Of a stretch of 64,000 nt of DNA, positions 25,535 to 33,987 are shown piece after piece; position 1 is the first letter of the stretch; every line of letters begins with the position of its first letter. Both the position numbers and the translations under genes were made by a program. Origin of the DNA: G963663315 sp965204925 (lineage in GTDB: Bacteria > Pseudomonadota > Gammaproteobacteria > Arenicellales > Poriferihabitantaceae); contig OZ242021.1 in NCBI GenBank assembly GCA_965204925.1, positions 806,001 to 870,000 of the forward strand, given 5' to 3'. A model generated the notes under the pieces. The model did not search any database, was not told the origin of the DNA, and worked only from the letters and a program-made list of their open reading frames with translations.

Positions 25535-27391
25535 ATGAGTTGGACCGGAAAAATACTGAGAGTCAATTTGACCCGTGGTGAAGTGAAAGAAGAAGCGCTC
25601 AACATGGATTGGGCGGCGGACTATATCGGGCAGCGTGGACTGGCTACCCGTTACCTCGTTGAGGAGACGGACCCGCGCTGCGATCCTCTCGGCCCGGATA
25701 ACAAGCTGATTTTTGCCACCGGCCCCCTGACCGGAACAGCGGTATCAACGGGCGGACGCTATTCGGTGATCACCAAAAGCCCGTTGACCGGGGCGGTGGC
25801 ATGCTCCAATTCCGGTGGATTCATCGGCGCCGAATTGAAGATGGCTGGCTGGGACATGATTATATTCGAAGGCCGGGCAGAGTCTCCGGTCACCCTCAAT
25901 ATCGTCAATGAAAAGGCGGAAATACTGCCCGCCGGCGATCTTTGGGGAAAGTCCGTCTGGGAGACGGACCGGTTACTGCATGAAAAACACGGAGATCCGC
26001 AGATGCGGGTTGCAGCGGTGGGGCGTTCGGCGGAAGCGGGCTGTCTGTATGCGGCAGTGATCAATGATCTGCACCGCGCCGCGGGGCGTTCCGGGGTAGG
26101 CACAGTCATGGCTTCGAAAAACCTCAAGGCCGTTACTGTGCGCGGCACCCGCGGGGTTGGCAATATCAAGGATCCGGTACGCTTCATGAAAAGTGTCGCT
26201 GAACAAAAACAGGCGCTGGCCGATCACGCCGTGACCGGACAGGGTCTGCCGGCAATGGGCACCCAGGTGCTGATGAACGTGATCAATGAGATCGGAGCGT
26301 TACCGGCGAAGAATATGCGTGACGTGCAGTTCGAGCGCGCGAACGATATTTCGGCGGAAGCGATGGCGAAGCCGCGCAGCAGTGACGGCAAGCCGAATCT
26401 GACGACAAACGCCGCCTGCTTCGGGTGCACGATAGCGTGCGGACGCATTTCGACGATCGACAAGGGGCATTTCACCGTTGAGAACAAACCCGAATACTGG
26501 GGAAATTCGGGCGGACTCGAATATGAAGCAGCCTGGGCTCTGGGCGCTGATACCGGCGTCGGCGATCTGGATGCGTTGACGTACGCCAATTTCATATGCA
26601 ACGAGGACGGCATGGACCCGATTTCGTTCGGGGCCACGGTGGCCGCCGCTATGGAACTGTTTGATATGGGGGTCATTACGACCGAACATACGGGAGGCAT
26701 GGAACTCAATTTCGGTTCAGCGCAAGCGCTGACGTGGTGTGTTGATCAGGTTGCAACGGGCCAGGGCTTTGGCAAGGACCTCGGGATGGGATCGAAGAGA
26801 CTGTGCGAGAAATACGGCCATCCGGAGTTGTCGATGTCGGTCAAGGGCCAGGAATTCCCGGCTTACGACCCGCGCGGGGTGCAGGGCATGGGACTGACCT
26901 ATGCGACCTCCAATCGCGGCGCCTGCCATTTGCGCGGCTATACCGTAGCTTCCGAGGTATTGGGCATTCCCGAAAAAACCGATCCGCTGGTGACCGAGGG
27001 CAAGGCCGGGCTGGTCAAGGCGTTTCAGGATGCGACCGCGGCCGTGGATTCCATGGGCTTGTGTGTATTTACCACCTTTGCATGGTCGCTGGACAACATG
27101 GCGCCACAAATCGACGCGGCATGCCGGGGCGACTGGTCTGTGGAACGTCTGCTTGAGGCCGGTGAGCGTATCTGGAACCTGGAACGGGACTACAATATGA
27201 AGGCCGGATTGACCGGGAAAGACGACACGCTGCCTCCCAGACTGCTCAGGGAAGCGGCCAAAACCGGACCTGCCAAAGGCAAGGTATGCAGTCTTCATGA
27301 AATGTTGCCGGAATATTATGCACTGCGCGGCTGGACGAGAGAGGGCCAGTTGACTGACGAAGTGCGTGAGAAATTCGCGTTGCCCGCATGA
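25535..27391 (+). CDS. Tungsten-type aldehyde:ferredoxin oxidoreductase, catalytic subunit
   Basis: 618 residues of the AOR family, which oxidises aldehydes to acids (and can run in reverse) with a tungsten bis-pterin cofactor and one [4Fe-4S] cluster. Seen: KILRVNLTRGEVKEE at the N-terminus, GPLTGTAVSTGGRYSVITKSPLTG, AAVGRSAEAGCLYAAVINDLHRAAGRSGVG, cluster cysteines Cys295/Cys298/Cys302 (ACFGCTIACG) with a fourth in DSMGLCVF, and the pterin-binding YDPRGVQGMGLTYATSNRGACH. It lies between the ferredoxin and FAD subunits. W rather than Mo is inferred from the family. Confidence 0.94.
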   Translation: MSWTGKILRVNLTRGEVKEEALNMDWAADYIGQRGLATRYLVEETDPRCDPLGPDNKLIFATGPLTGTAVSTGGRYSVITKSPLTGAVACSNSGGFIGAELKMAGWDMIIFEGRAESPVTLNIVNEKAEILPAGDLWGKSVWETDRLLHEKHGDPQMRVAAVGRSAEAGCLYAAVINDLHRAAGRSGVGTVMASKNLKAVTVRGTRGVGNIKDPVRFMKSVAEQKQALADHAVTGQGLPAMGTQVLMNVINEIGALPAKNMRDVQFERANDISAEAMAKPRSSDGKPNLTTNAACFGCTIACGRISTIDKGHFTVENKPEYWGNSGGLEYEAAWALGADTGVGDLDALTYANFICNEDGMDPISFGATVAAAMELFDMGVITTEHTGGMELNFGSAQALTWCVDQVATGQGFGKDLGMGSKRLCEKYGHPELSMSVKGQEFPAYDPRGVQGMGLTYATSNRGACHLRGYTVASEVLGIPEKTDPLVTEGKAGLVKAFQDATAAVDSMGLCVFTTFAWSLDNMAPQIDAACRGDWSVERLLEAGERIWNLERDYNMKAGLTGKDDTLPPRLLREAAKTGPAKGKVCSLHEMLPEYYALRGWTREGQLTDEVREKFALPA

Positions 27392-28632
27392 ACCACATGA
27401 TCATTGGCGCCGGCCCCGCGGGGGTAGTGGCGGCTGAGACGTTGCACAAACGGGATCCGTCTGCACGTATCGCCATTATTGGCGACGAACCCGAGCCTCC
27501 CTATTCGCGCATGGCGATCCCCTACCTGCTCATGGACAACATTGATGAAACCGGCGCTTATCTGAGGAAACAACCGGGACATTTCCGCGATCGGGGAATC
27601 GAGTTGCTGATTGATACGGTTGAGTCCGTGGATCCCGCAAGGAAGGAAGTTTCGCTGTTGGCTGGAGGGATCCAAGGTTATGACCGGCTGCTCGTTGCGT
27701 CCGGGTCGAAGCCGCTTGTCCCGCCGATTCCGGGCATTGATCACGCCCGGGTCGCGAATTGCTGGACACTGGCGGATGCCAGAAAGATAGCGTCCACAAT
27801 CCGCCCCGGTTCATCCGTTGTATTGATTGGCGCCGGCTTTATCGGTTGCATCATCCTGGAAGCGCTCGTTTCATCCGGCGCGAAACTGACGGTGATTGAG
27901 ATGGGCAACCGCATGGTACCGAGAATGCTCGATCAGACTTGCGGCGCGCTGTTGCAAAAGTGGTGCGTCAGCAAGGGGGTTGATGTCATGACCGGCTCCC
28001 GGGTCGAGGCGATCGAATCTTGCGGCAGCCATATCAGGGTTTGCATCAGCGGCTACGGGTCAGTGGAAGCCGAGTTGGTCATTTCCGCCACGGGCGTGCA
28101 GGGCAACGCCGGTTTTCTGGCAGGTTCCGGTATTGAAATATCCAACGGGGCGATTGTCGTGGACGGATACATGCGTTCATCAATTGAGCATATCTATGCA
28201 GCCGGTGATGTGGCTTGCGGACGCGATTTTTCGACTGGAGAGTACAGTGTCCAGGCCATCCAGCCGACTGCGGTTGAGCATGGCTATGTGGCTGCCACCA
28301 ACATGGTCGAACCGTGTTCCAGTCATCATCAGGGCAGCGTGTTGATGAATGTGCTGGATACGATCGGCCTGATATCCGCCTCCTACGGCCAGTGGCAAGG
28401 GGTCAAGGGCGGAGATACGGCGAGACTGGTCGACGAGGAAAATTTCCGCTACATCCAGTTGCAATTTGCGGAAGATCGCCTGATCGGAGCCAATATGCTC
28501 GGATTGACCCAGCATATTGGAGTGGTTCGCGGCTTGATACAGGGGCGTTTCTCTTTGGGGAAATGGAAAGATCGGCTGCTTGACAACCCGCTCATGATTA
28601 TGGAAGCCTGGTTGGCCGTGACCCAGGGATAA
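27388..28632 (+). CDS. FAD/NAD(P)-dependent oxidoreductase subunit of the AOR complex
   Basis: 414 residues with two dinucleotide-binding folds: FAD site MIIGAGPAGVVAAETL, NAD(P) site VVLIGAGFIGCIILEAL, and the FAD-contacting IYAAGDVACGRDF. It overlaps the catalytic subunit by 4 bases (ATGA), which ties it to the complex as the AorC-like NAD(P)H-reactive subunit. No Cys-pair disulfide motif of classical disulfide reductases is evident. By analogy with Aromatoleum AOR it would pass electrons to NAD+; this role is inferred from position and length. Confidence 0.88.
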   Translation: MNHMIIGAGPAGVVAAETLHKRDPSARIAIIGDEPEPPYSRMAIPYLLMDNIDETGAYLRKQPGHFRDRGIELLIDTVESVDPARKEVSLLAGGIQGYDRLLVASGSKPLVPPIPGIDHARVANCWTLADARKIASTIRPGSSVVLIGAGFIGCIILEALVSSGAKLTVIEMGNRMVPRMLDQTCGALLQKWCVSKGVDVMTGSRVEAIESCGSHIRVCISGYGSVEAELVISATGVQGNAGFLAGSGIEISNGAIVVDGYMRSSIEHIYAAGDVACGRDFSTGEYSVQAIQPTAVEHGYVAATNMVEPCSSHHQGSVLMNVLDTIGLISASYGQWQGVKGGDTARLVDEENFRYIQLQFAEDRLIGANMLGLTQHIGVVRGLIQGRFSLGKWKDRLLDNPLMIMEAWLAVTQG

Positions 28633-28688
28633 GGCAGGATACCGCAAGGCGTCCGGATTTCCGGAAACGTTGCCAAAGAAACAGGCGC

Positions 28689-28937
28689 ATGCAGATTCAC
28701 TTCAAGCTGTTCGCAACCCTGTCGGAATACTTGCCGGGGAATGCGGTGAACAATATGGCAATCCTGGAAGTGGCAGACAACACAACCCCGAACCAGTTGA
28801 TTGACCAGCATTTTGTGCCCCGCCGCGACGTGCATCTGGTGTTGCTGAACGGGGTATACCTGAACGAAGCCGAGCGGGATGTTGCGTTGAAACCCAATGA
28901 TACCGTTGCCGTATGGCCTCCGGTCGCCGGGGGATGA
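28689..28937 (+). CDS. MoaD/ThiS-like sulfur carrier protein 1
   Basis: 82 residues with a ubiquitin-like fold pattern (MQIHFKLFATLSEYLP at the start, VLLNGVYLNEAERDVALKPNDTVAVWP in the second half, as VLLNGVYLNEAERDV and KPNDTVAVWP) and the required C-terminal Gly-Gly (PPVAGG). As a MoaD-type protein it would carry sulfur as a thiocarboxylate for dithiolene formation in pterin cofactor synthesis. It overlaps the following small gene by 4 bases. A second similar carrier is 336 bases downstream. Confidence 0.9.
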   Translation: MQIHFKLFATLSEYLPGNAVNNMAILEVADNTTPNQLIDQHFVPRRDVHLVLLNGVYLNEAERDVALKPNDTVAVWPPVAGG

Positions 28938-29251
28938 GCAAGGCCGGAGTATCCGATTACTTCGCGCAGATGGGCTTTACCCATGTCGAGCTGATCAGGA
29001 GTCTGGCCGCGGCGGTTGCGCCTTATCGGGTTTCCGCAGGCCGGGCGGCAAGACAGGGAGAACGCAGATTCAGGATCACACGGGACGACAGGACAGCGCG
29101 CCTGACCCTGGGAGAGGAAAGGACTCGCCGCCTCGCGTCACTGGAATTACCGGTTGTCGATGTTAGAATTGAGTTCGAACATTTTTCACAGGCCGAACGC
29201 AATGAATTTCTCGACAGGTTTCGGAAATACCTTCATCGCGGCGGAGGCTAG
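28934..29251 (+). CDS. Small protein of unknown function in the AOR operon
   Basis: 105 residues from an ATG that overlaps the MoaD stop (ATGA). It is basic, with no membrane segment, and contains MGFTHVELIRSLAAAVAPYR, repeated Arg-rich strands (RRFRITRDDRTARLTLGEER) and EFEHFSQAERNEFLDRFRKY. It ends in RGGG, which recalls a sulfur-carrier tail but the fold does not look like MoaD. Position between two MoaD-like genes suggests a cofactor maturation or chaperone role specific to the tungsten enzyme. No family recognised. Confidence 0.75.
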   Translation: MSKAGVSDYFAQMGFTHVELIRSLAAAVAPYRVSAGRAARQGERRFRITRDDRTARLTLGEERTRRLASLELPVVDVRIEFEHFSQAERNEFLDRFRKYLHRGGG

Positions 29252-29272
29252 ACGGTTCCTCGCAACGTCATA

Positions 29273-29521
29273 ATGAAAGTCACGGTCAAATTTTTCTCCA
29301 GCCTCATGGAGTATCTGCCAGAAAACATCGACGGAAACGCGGTGTGGCTGGACGAACCCGGTTCGATTACAGCGAACCAGGTCCTGAAACGGTTTAATGT
29401 ACCGGATACGGAGGTACGAACGATCATGCGAAATGGTGTATTCCTCCCGCAAGCGGAACGGGATGAAAAGCTTGAAGACGGCGACGTGCTGACCGTTTGG
29501 CCTGCAATCCAGGGGGGTTAA
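29273..29521 (+). CDS. MoaD/ThiS-like sulfur carrier protein 2
   Basis: 82 residues, similar in plan to the carrier at 28689: MKVTVKFFSSLMEYLPENI, IMRNGVFLPQAERDEKLEDG, DVLTVWPAIQGG with C-terminal Gly-Gly. The two copies share about half their residues, enough to be paralogues from an old duplication. It ends 5 bases before moaA. One copy may serve general molybdopterin synthesis and the other the tungsten enzyme, but the sequence does not show which. Confidence 0.9.
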   Translation: MKVTVKFFSSLMEYLPENIDGNAVWLDEPGSITANQVLKRFNVPDTEVRTIMRNGVFLPQAERDEKLEDGDVLTVWPAIQGG

Positions 29522-29526
29522 CCGCC

Positions 29527-30552
29527 GTGCCCAGGGACAAGCTCCGGCGGCCGTTGCGTGATTTACGCATATCGGTTACGGACCGGTGCAATTTTCGTTG
29601 TGGTTACTGTATGCCGAGAAATGTTTTCGGCAAAGGCTACCCGTTCCTGAAGTCGAGCGCCCTGCTAAGCTATGAGCAGATCGAAAGGCTGGTACGGATA
29701 TTTGCCAGTCTGGGTGTTGAGAAAATCCGGCTGACCGGCGGAGAGCCGCTGTTGAGAAGGGACCTTGAGACGCTGGTTGGCAAGATTCGCCGGGTGGACG
29801 GGATCCGGGATATCGCCATCACGACCAATGCCTCGTTGCTGAGCGGGGCGCGGGCGCGCTCTCTGAAGGAGGCTGGAGTGAAACGGATCAACATCAGTCT
29901 GGACGCGCTCTCACCGGAAATCTACCAGCGCATCAACCAGATTTCATTCCCGATGGAAGATGTTTTGCGGGGAGTGGACAACGCGGTCACCGCCGGTTTT
30001 GATACGGTCAAGGTGAATATGGTCGTGCAAAAGGATATCAATGTCCCCGACATATTGCCCATGGTCAAGTATTTCAGAGGCACCGGGGTGATCCTGCGAT
30101 TTATCGAGTTCATGGATGTGGGCAATCATAATCAATGGCGGCGTGATCAGGTCTTTGGCGCCCATGAAATCATCGATCTGATTCGTTCCAGGTATCCGCT
30201 TGAACCGATAGACCTCGACTCCCGCTCCGAAGTTGCCAAACGATGGCGCTTTAGCGATGGCTCGGGAGAGATTGGCGTTATTTCTTCAATCACGCAACCT
30301 TTCTGCAGCCACTGCGTCAGGGCCAGGCTTTCCGCTATTGGAGAATTGTTTACGTGCCTGTTTGCAACCTCCGGCTCTGACTTGAAAGGGCTGCTCAGGG
30401 AGCACGATTCGGATGCCGTAATCCGGCAGAGAATTGAGGCGATATGGCTCGGCCGCGAGGATCGGTATTCGATGCAAAGGAGTCAGGCGAGCGTAGCCGC
30501 CCCGCTGTACAGCCACCCGCAAAAAGTGGAAATGTCTTATATCGGCGGTTGA
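29527..30552 (+). CDS. moaA: GTP 3',8-cyclase, radical SAM
   Basis: MoaA makes the first pterin intermediate for molybdenum/tungsten cofactor from GTP. A GTG start at 29527 just after the MoaD stop gives 341 residues. The radical SAM cluster motif is CNFRCGYC in LRISVTDRCNFRCGYCM, and the second cluster is CSHC followed by a distal Cys (LFTC). KIRLTGGEPLLRRDL is the SAM/GTP-binding region, and the essential C-terminal Gly-Gly (SYIGG) is present. A cofactor gene embedded in the AOR operon suggests dedicated pterin supply. Confidence 0.93.
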   Translation: MPRDKLRRPLRDLRISVTDRCNFRCGYCMPRNVFGKGYPFLKSSALLSYEQIERLVRIFASLGVEKIRLTGGEPLLRRDLETLVGKIRRVDGIRDIAITTNASLLSGARARSLKEAGVKRINISLDALSPEIYQRINQISFPMEDVLRGVDNAVTAGFDTVKVNMVVQKDINVPDILPMVKYFRGTGVILRFIEFMDVGNHNQWRRDQVFGAHEIIDLIRSRYPLEPIDLDSRSEVAKRWRFSDGSGEIGVISSITQPFCSHCVRARLSAIGELFTCLFATSGSDLKGLLREHDSDAVIRQRIEAIWLGREDRYSMQRSQASVAAPLYSHPQKVEMSYIGG

Positions 30553-30553
30553 A

Positions 30554-31534
30554 ATGAAAGCAATTTTACTGAAGGGTTTCGGCGGACCGGAAATGATGGA
30601 ATGGGGCGATGCCGATATGCCCGTTGTGGGGGAAAACCGGATTCTGATCAGGGTTGCAGCCACATCGGTCAACCGCCCGGATATCATCCAGCGCCAGGGG
30701 CATTACCCGCCGCCCGCAGGGGATTCGGAAATCCTGGGGCTTGAAGTCGCCGGAACTGTAGAAGCAACCGGTAAAGGGGTAACACGGTGGAAATCCGGTG
30801 ACCGCGTTATGGCATTGATCGGCGGTGGCGGCTATGCGGAGTTTGCTACGGCTTACGCCGATCATGCCATGGCCATACCCGAAAACATGGACTTCATGCA
30901 AGCTGCCTGTGTCTGCGAAATCGGCTTGACCGCTTATCTCAACATTTTCATGATCGGCGGCCTCGGGAATAATCAGTCGGTATTGCTGCACGGAGGCGGC
31001 GGCGGAGTGAATACGGCCGCCATCCAGCTGTGCCAAGAACTGGCGCCGGATACGGATATCATTGTGACTGCGTCCACGCCCAGGGTCGAACGGGTCAGGG
31101 AACTCGGCGTCCACTGTGTGATCGATTACAAGACCGAACCGTTTGCCGATCGGGTGCGGGAACGAACAGGGGAACGCGGAGTAAACCTGATCCTCGATCA
31201 TATCGGAGGGCCGTATCTGGCAGCCAACCTGAAATCCCTGGCTATCGGCGGGACACTGATGTTGATCGGTGTTCTCGGCGGTGTACAGGCCGAACTGAAT
31301 CTGGCGCGGATCATGGTAAAGCGGCAGAGAATAATCGGCTCCGTGCTACGCTCGCGGCCAGTCGCTGAAAAGGCTGCGATCATTGCCCGGTTTGAAAACA
31401 CGGTCGTACCGGTTATGGCAGCTGGAAGAATGCTGCCGCTCGTGTCCGACATCTATCCTTTACAGGAAGCCGCCGAAGCGCATCGAGTCATGGAAGCAAG
31501 CCGCCATTTTGGAAAAATTGTCCTTCTGGTTTAG
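30554..31534 (+). CDS. Zinc-free quinone oxidoreductase (PIG3-like MDR family)
   Basis: 326 residues of the medium-chain dehydrogenase/reductase superfamily. It has MKAILLKGFGGPEMMEWGD, VAATSVNRPDIIQRQGHYPPP, GDRVMALIGGGGYAEFATA and the NAD(P) site LLHGGGGGVNTAAIQLCQ. It lacks the catalytic and structural zinc ligands of alcohol dehydrogenases, matching the NADPH:quinone oxidoreductase PIG3 subgroup. One base separates it from moaA. It might reduce enal- or quinone-type compounds related to the operon's aldehyde substrate. Confidence 0.88.
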   Translation: MKAILLKGFGGPEMMEWGDADMPVVGENRILIRVAATSVNRPDIIQRQGHYPPPAGDSEILGLEVAGTVEATGKGVTRWKSGDRVMALIGGGGYAEFATAYADHAMAIPENMDFMQAACVCEIGLTAYLNIFMIGGLGNNQSVLLHGGGGGVNTAAIQLCQELAPDTDIIVTASTPRVERVRELGVHCVIDYKTEPFADRVRERTGERGVNLILDHIGGPYLAANLKSLAIGGTLMLIGVLGGVQAELNLARIMVKRQRIIGSVLRSRPVAEKAAIIARFENTVVPVMAAGRMLPLVSDIYPLQEAAEAHRVMEASRHFGKIVLLV

Positions 31535-31591
31535 TATCGGGGAGCAACCGAAACCGATTCGAAATCACGTCTGCCTGTACCGGGAATTGCA

Positions 31592-32887
31592 TTGAACCTT
31601 TACGAATACCAGGGCAAGCGCCTGCTGGAAGGAGCGGGGATCCTGATTCCTCCCGGAGAGGTTGCGACTACTCCCGAACAGGCCGAAGAAATCGCGGCGC
31701 GCCTCGGCGGCGAGCGCTGGATGATCAAGGCACAGGTTCTCTCCAGCGGCCGCGCCCGCGGTTCTTTTGTCGATGCAGAACGGTTCCACGGGTTGCACCC
31801 GACCGGCGGCATACATGAGTCGGACAATCATCTGGAGATCCGTCCCTATGCCGACGCCATGCTGGGAAATACATTGAAAACCTCACAAATCGGGGAAGAG
31901 GGCGCCATCGTTGAACGGATTTATCTGGAAAAAGTGCTGGAATTCGAGCGCGAGCTTTCGATGGCGATGCTGGTAGACGCGAAACTTCAGAAAGTAGTCC
32001 TGCTGTATTCGAACCATGGCGGGTCCGATATTGAGTCGGTTGCGGCGCAGCAACCGGAATCCATCTACAGGCTGGTCATGGAAGATGATACCGGCGCCGC
32101 GCCGGCGCAACTGGAAACGCTGACCGGAAACCTCAACCTGACCGGTAAACCGGCTGAGCAGGCAAAACAGATCGTGCGCAAAATCTACAACCTGTTTATC
32201 GACCGGGATGCGAGTTTGATTGAAATCAATCCTTTGGCTGTCACCGGCGGGAATCTGGTTGCGCTGGACGCAAAGATTGCGCTGGACGACAACGCGATGT
32301 TCCGGCAACGGCAAAACCGGTATCTGGCGCAGGATGCCTGGCGCCCGGACGAGCGCTTGCAGGCCAGCAAGCATGGTTTCAATTATTTCAGGATGAATGG
32401 CAATATCGGCTGTCTGGCAGTCGGGGCGGGGCTGTCGATGGCGACGATTGATGCCATCAAATATCTGGGCGGCGAGCCGTCGAATTTTCTGGATTTGCCG
32501 CCGGATTCGAAAATTGCGCGCAGCCGCAGCGCGATTGAACGGGTTTTGAGCGCTCCATTTGTAAACTGTCTGCTGATCAACGTGTTTGGCGGCGGCATCA
32601 TGCGCTGCGATACGATTGCTGACGCGCTTTTACTGATTAACCGGTCAGCGCCCCTCAAAATCCCGGTGGTTGTGCGCTTTTCGGGCACCAATGCGGATTT
32701 GGCAAAACGCCGCCTGAGAGAGTCCATACCGCAGGTTTTTATTACCGAAAGCATGGCCGAAGCCGCGCGCAAGGCGGTTGAAATCGCGGCTGCCGCAGGT
32801 TCGCCCGGCAAACCGTCGTCGCAAGCCGGTAGCCGCTCCCTGGGCAGACGATTCAAAAAGCTGCTGACCGGCGGGAAATACGGGTAA
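31592..32887 (+). CDS. Succinyl-CoA-synthetase-like ligase, beta subunit (atypical)
   Basis: 431 residues from a TTG start (MNLYEYQGKRLLEGAGI). Family features: ATP-grasp N-terminal part, INPLAVTGGNLVALDAKIALDDNA split as INPLAVTGGNLVALDAK, and the CoA-ligase part GNIGCLAVGAGLSMATID and LINVFGGGIMRCDTIADAL. Two conserved loops are altered: the nucleotide loop of E. coli SucC (HAGGRGKAGG) reads LSSGRARGSF, and VGGGATKE reads LPPDSKIA. It has a Ser/Lys/Arg-rich C-terminal tail not found in SucC. It could be a malate-CoA or another acyl-CoA ligase. Four bases before the alpha subunit. Confidence 0.85.
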   Translation: MNLYEYQGKRLLEGAGILIPPGEVATTPEQAEEIAARLGGERWMIKAQVLSSGRARGSFVDAERFHGLHPTGGIHESDNHLEIRPYADAMLGNTLKTSQIGEEGAIVERIYLEKVLEFERELSMAMLVDAKLQKVVLLYSNHGGSDIESVAAQQPESIYRLVMEDDTGAAPAQLETLTGNLNLTGKPAEQAKQIVRKIYNLFIDRDASLIEINPLAVTGGNLVALDAKIALDDNAMFRQRQNRYLAQDAWRPDERLQASKHGFNYFRMNGNIGCLAVGAGLSMATIDAIKYLGGEPSNFLDLPPDSKIARSRSAIERVLSAPFVNCLLINVFGGGIMRCDTIADALLLINRSAPLKIPVVVRFSGTNADLAKRRLRESIPQVFITESMAEAARKAVEIAAAAGSPGKPSSQAGSRSLGRRFKKLLTGGKYG

Positions 32888-32890
32888 CGC

Positions 32891-33778
32891 ATGTCCATTC
32901 TGGTCGATTCTTCCACTCGTGTCATCTGTCAGGGGATAACCGGCAGCCAGGCCACCTTTTACGTTGAGCGCGCAATTTCATCCGGCACGAAAATGGTAGC
33001 GGGAGTCAGGCCGGGCAAGGGGGGAGGACGTCATTTGGGGTTACCGGTTTTCGATAATGTAAAACAGGCGAAAGCCGAAACACAGGCCGATACAACTGTT
33101 ATTTTTGTGCCGAAGGAATCCGCCGCGGCCGCCATGATTGAGGCAATCGAAGCTGAAATGACCCTGATTGTCTGTATCACCGAGCATATTCCGGTACTGG
33201 ACATGGTGCATGTAGCGCGCCGGTTACGTCAGGGCAATTCCACATTGATTGGCCCGAACAGCCCCGGAATCATTACCCCGAAAGGTTGCCGAATTGGCAT
33301 CATGCCGGCAGAGATTTTCAAGCCGGGGCGTGTCGGCGTGGTTTCCCGCGCAAGTACGCTGACCTACGAGGCGGTAGCGCAAACGACCGTGACCGGGCTG
33401 GGGCAGTCAACCTGTATCGGTATTGGCGGCGACCCGGTGCATGGAATTAATTTTGTCGATTGTCTGAGGCTGTTCAATGACGACCCGGAGACCGACGGAA
33501 TCGTTCTGATTGGCGAGATCGGAGGAACCGAAGAAGAGCAAGCGGCACAATACCTGTCGGCACAGCCTTGCGCAAAGCCGGTGGTCGCGTACATAGCCGG
33601 TCAACACGCCCCCAGTGAACGGCGAATGGGACATGCCAGCGCCATTATTGAACATAACGCGGGGTCGGCGGCGGGGAAAATGGCGTTGCTCGCAGAAGTC
33701 GGGGTGACCGTCGTCGAATCTCCAGTGCATATCGGCGCCACCATTTTCAATATACTGAAACCGGCCAGTGCAAAGTAA
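32891..33778 (+). CDS. Succinyl-CoA-synthetase-like ligase, alpha subunit
   Basis: 295 residues closely following SucD: SILVDSSTRVICQGITGSQA, the CoA-binding GTKMVAGVRPGKGG, VGVVSRASTLTYEAVAQTT, STCIGIGGDPVHGINFVD, IGEIGGTEEEQA, and the phosphorylated-His motif MGHASAI. The His is present, so the phosphoenzyme mechanism should be intact. With the atypical beta subunit it ends the AOR operon. Together they may join the acid made by AOR to CoA. The acid specificity is unknown. Confidence 0.9.
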   Translation: MSILVDSSTRVICQGITGSQATFYVERAISSGTKMVAGVRPGKGGGRHLGLPVFDNVKQAKAETQADTTVIFVPKESAAAAMIEAIEAEMTLIVCITEHIPVLDMVHVARRLRQGNSTLIGPNSPGIITPKGCRIGIMPAEIFKPGRVGVVSRASTLTYEAVAQTTVTGLGQSTCIGIGGDPVHGINFVDCLRLFNDDPETDGIVLIGEIGGTEEEQAAQYLSAQPCAKPVVAYIAGQHAPSERRMGHASAIIEHNAGSAAGKMALLAEVGVTVVESPVHIGATIFNILKPASAK

Positions 33779-33914
33779 GCCATCCCCGCCCGCCGAACCG
33801 GCGCCAACCGTATTACCTCCCCTCTCACACGCCGCGAAGGCGCCGACGACAGCGACAGCCTCCGCGGTCACAGATCGCAGTCAGGAGCTATAGTTTCCCG
33901 TTTGTGCGGCCCGG

Positions 33915-33948
33915 GTCCCGAACTTTGGCGGGCCGGTGGGTTCGGGAC
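33915..33948. terminator. Hairpin in the convergent region after the CoA ligase
   Basis: GTCCCGAAC (33915-33923) and GTTCGGGAC (33940-33948) form a perfect 9-bp stem around a 16-base GC-rich loop. It lies between the sucD-like gene and the convergent AAA gene and could block read-through in both directions. Confidence 0.55.
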
Positions 33949-33959
33949 TGCATGAGAGC

Positions 33960-33978
33960 GACGGCAAGCGCCGTCTTT
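33960..33978 (+). terminator. Intrinsic terminator of the AOR operon
   Basis: GACGGC (33960-33965), loop AAGC, GCCGTC (33970-33975) and then TTT. A compact stem-loop with a short T run, 182 bases after the last gene of the plus-strand run and 10 bases before the end of the convergent gene. Confidence 0.5.
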
Positions 33979-33987
33979 CCCGAACCT

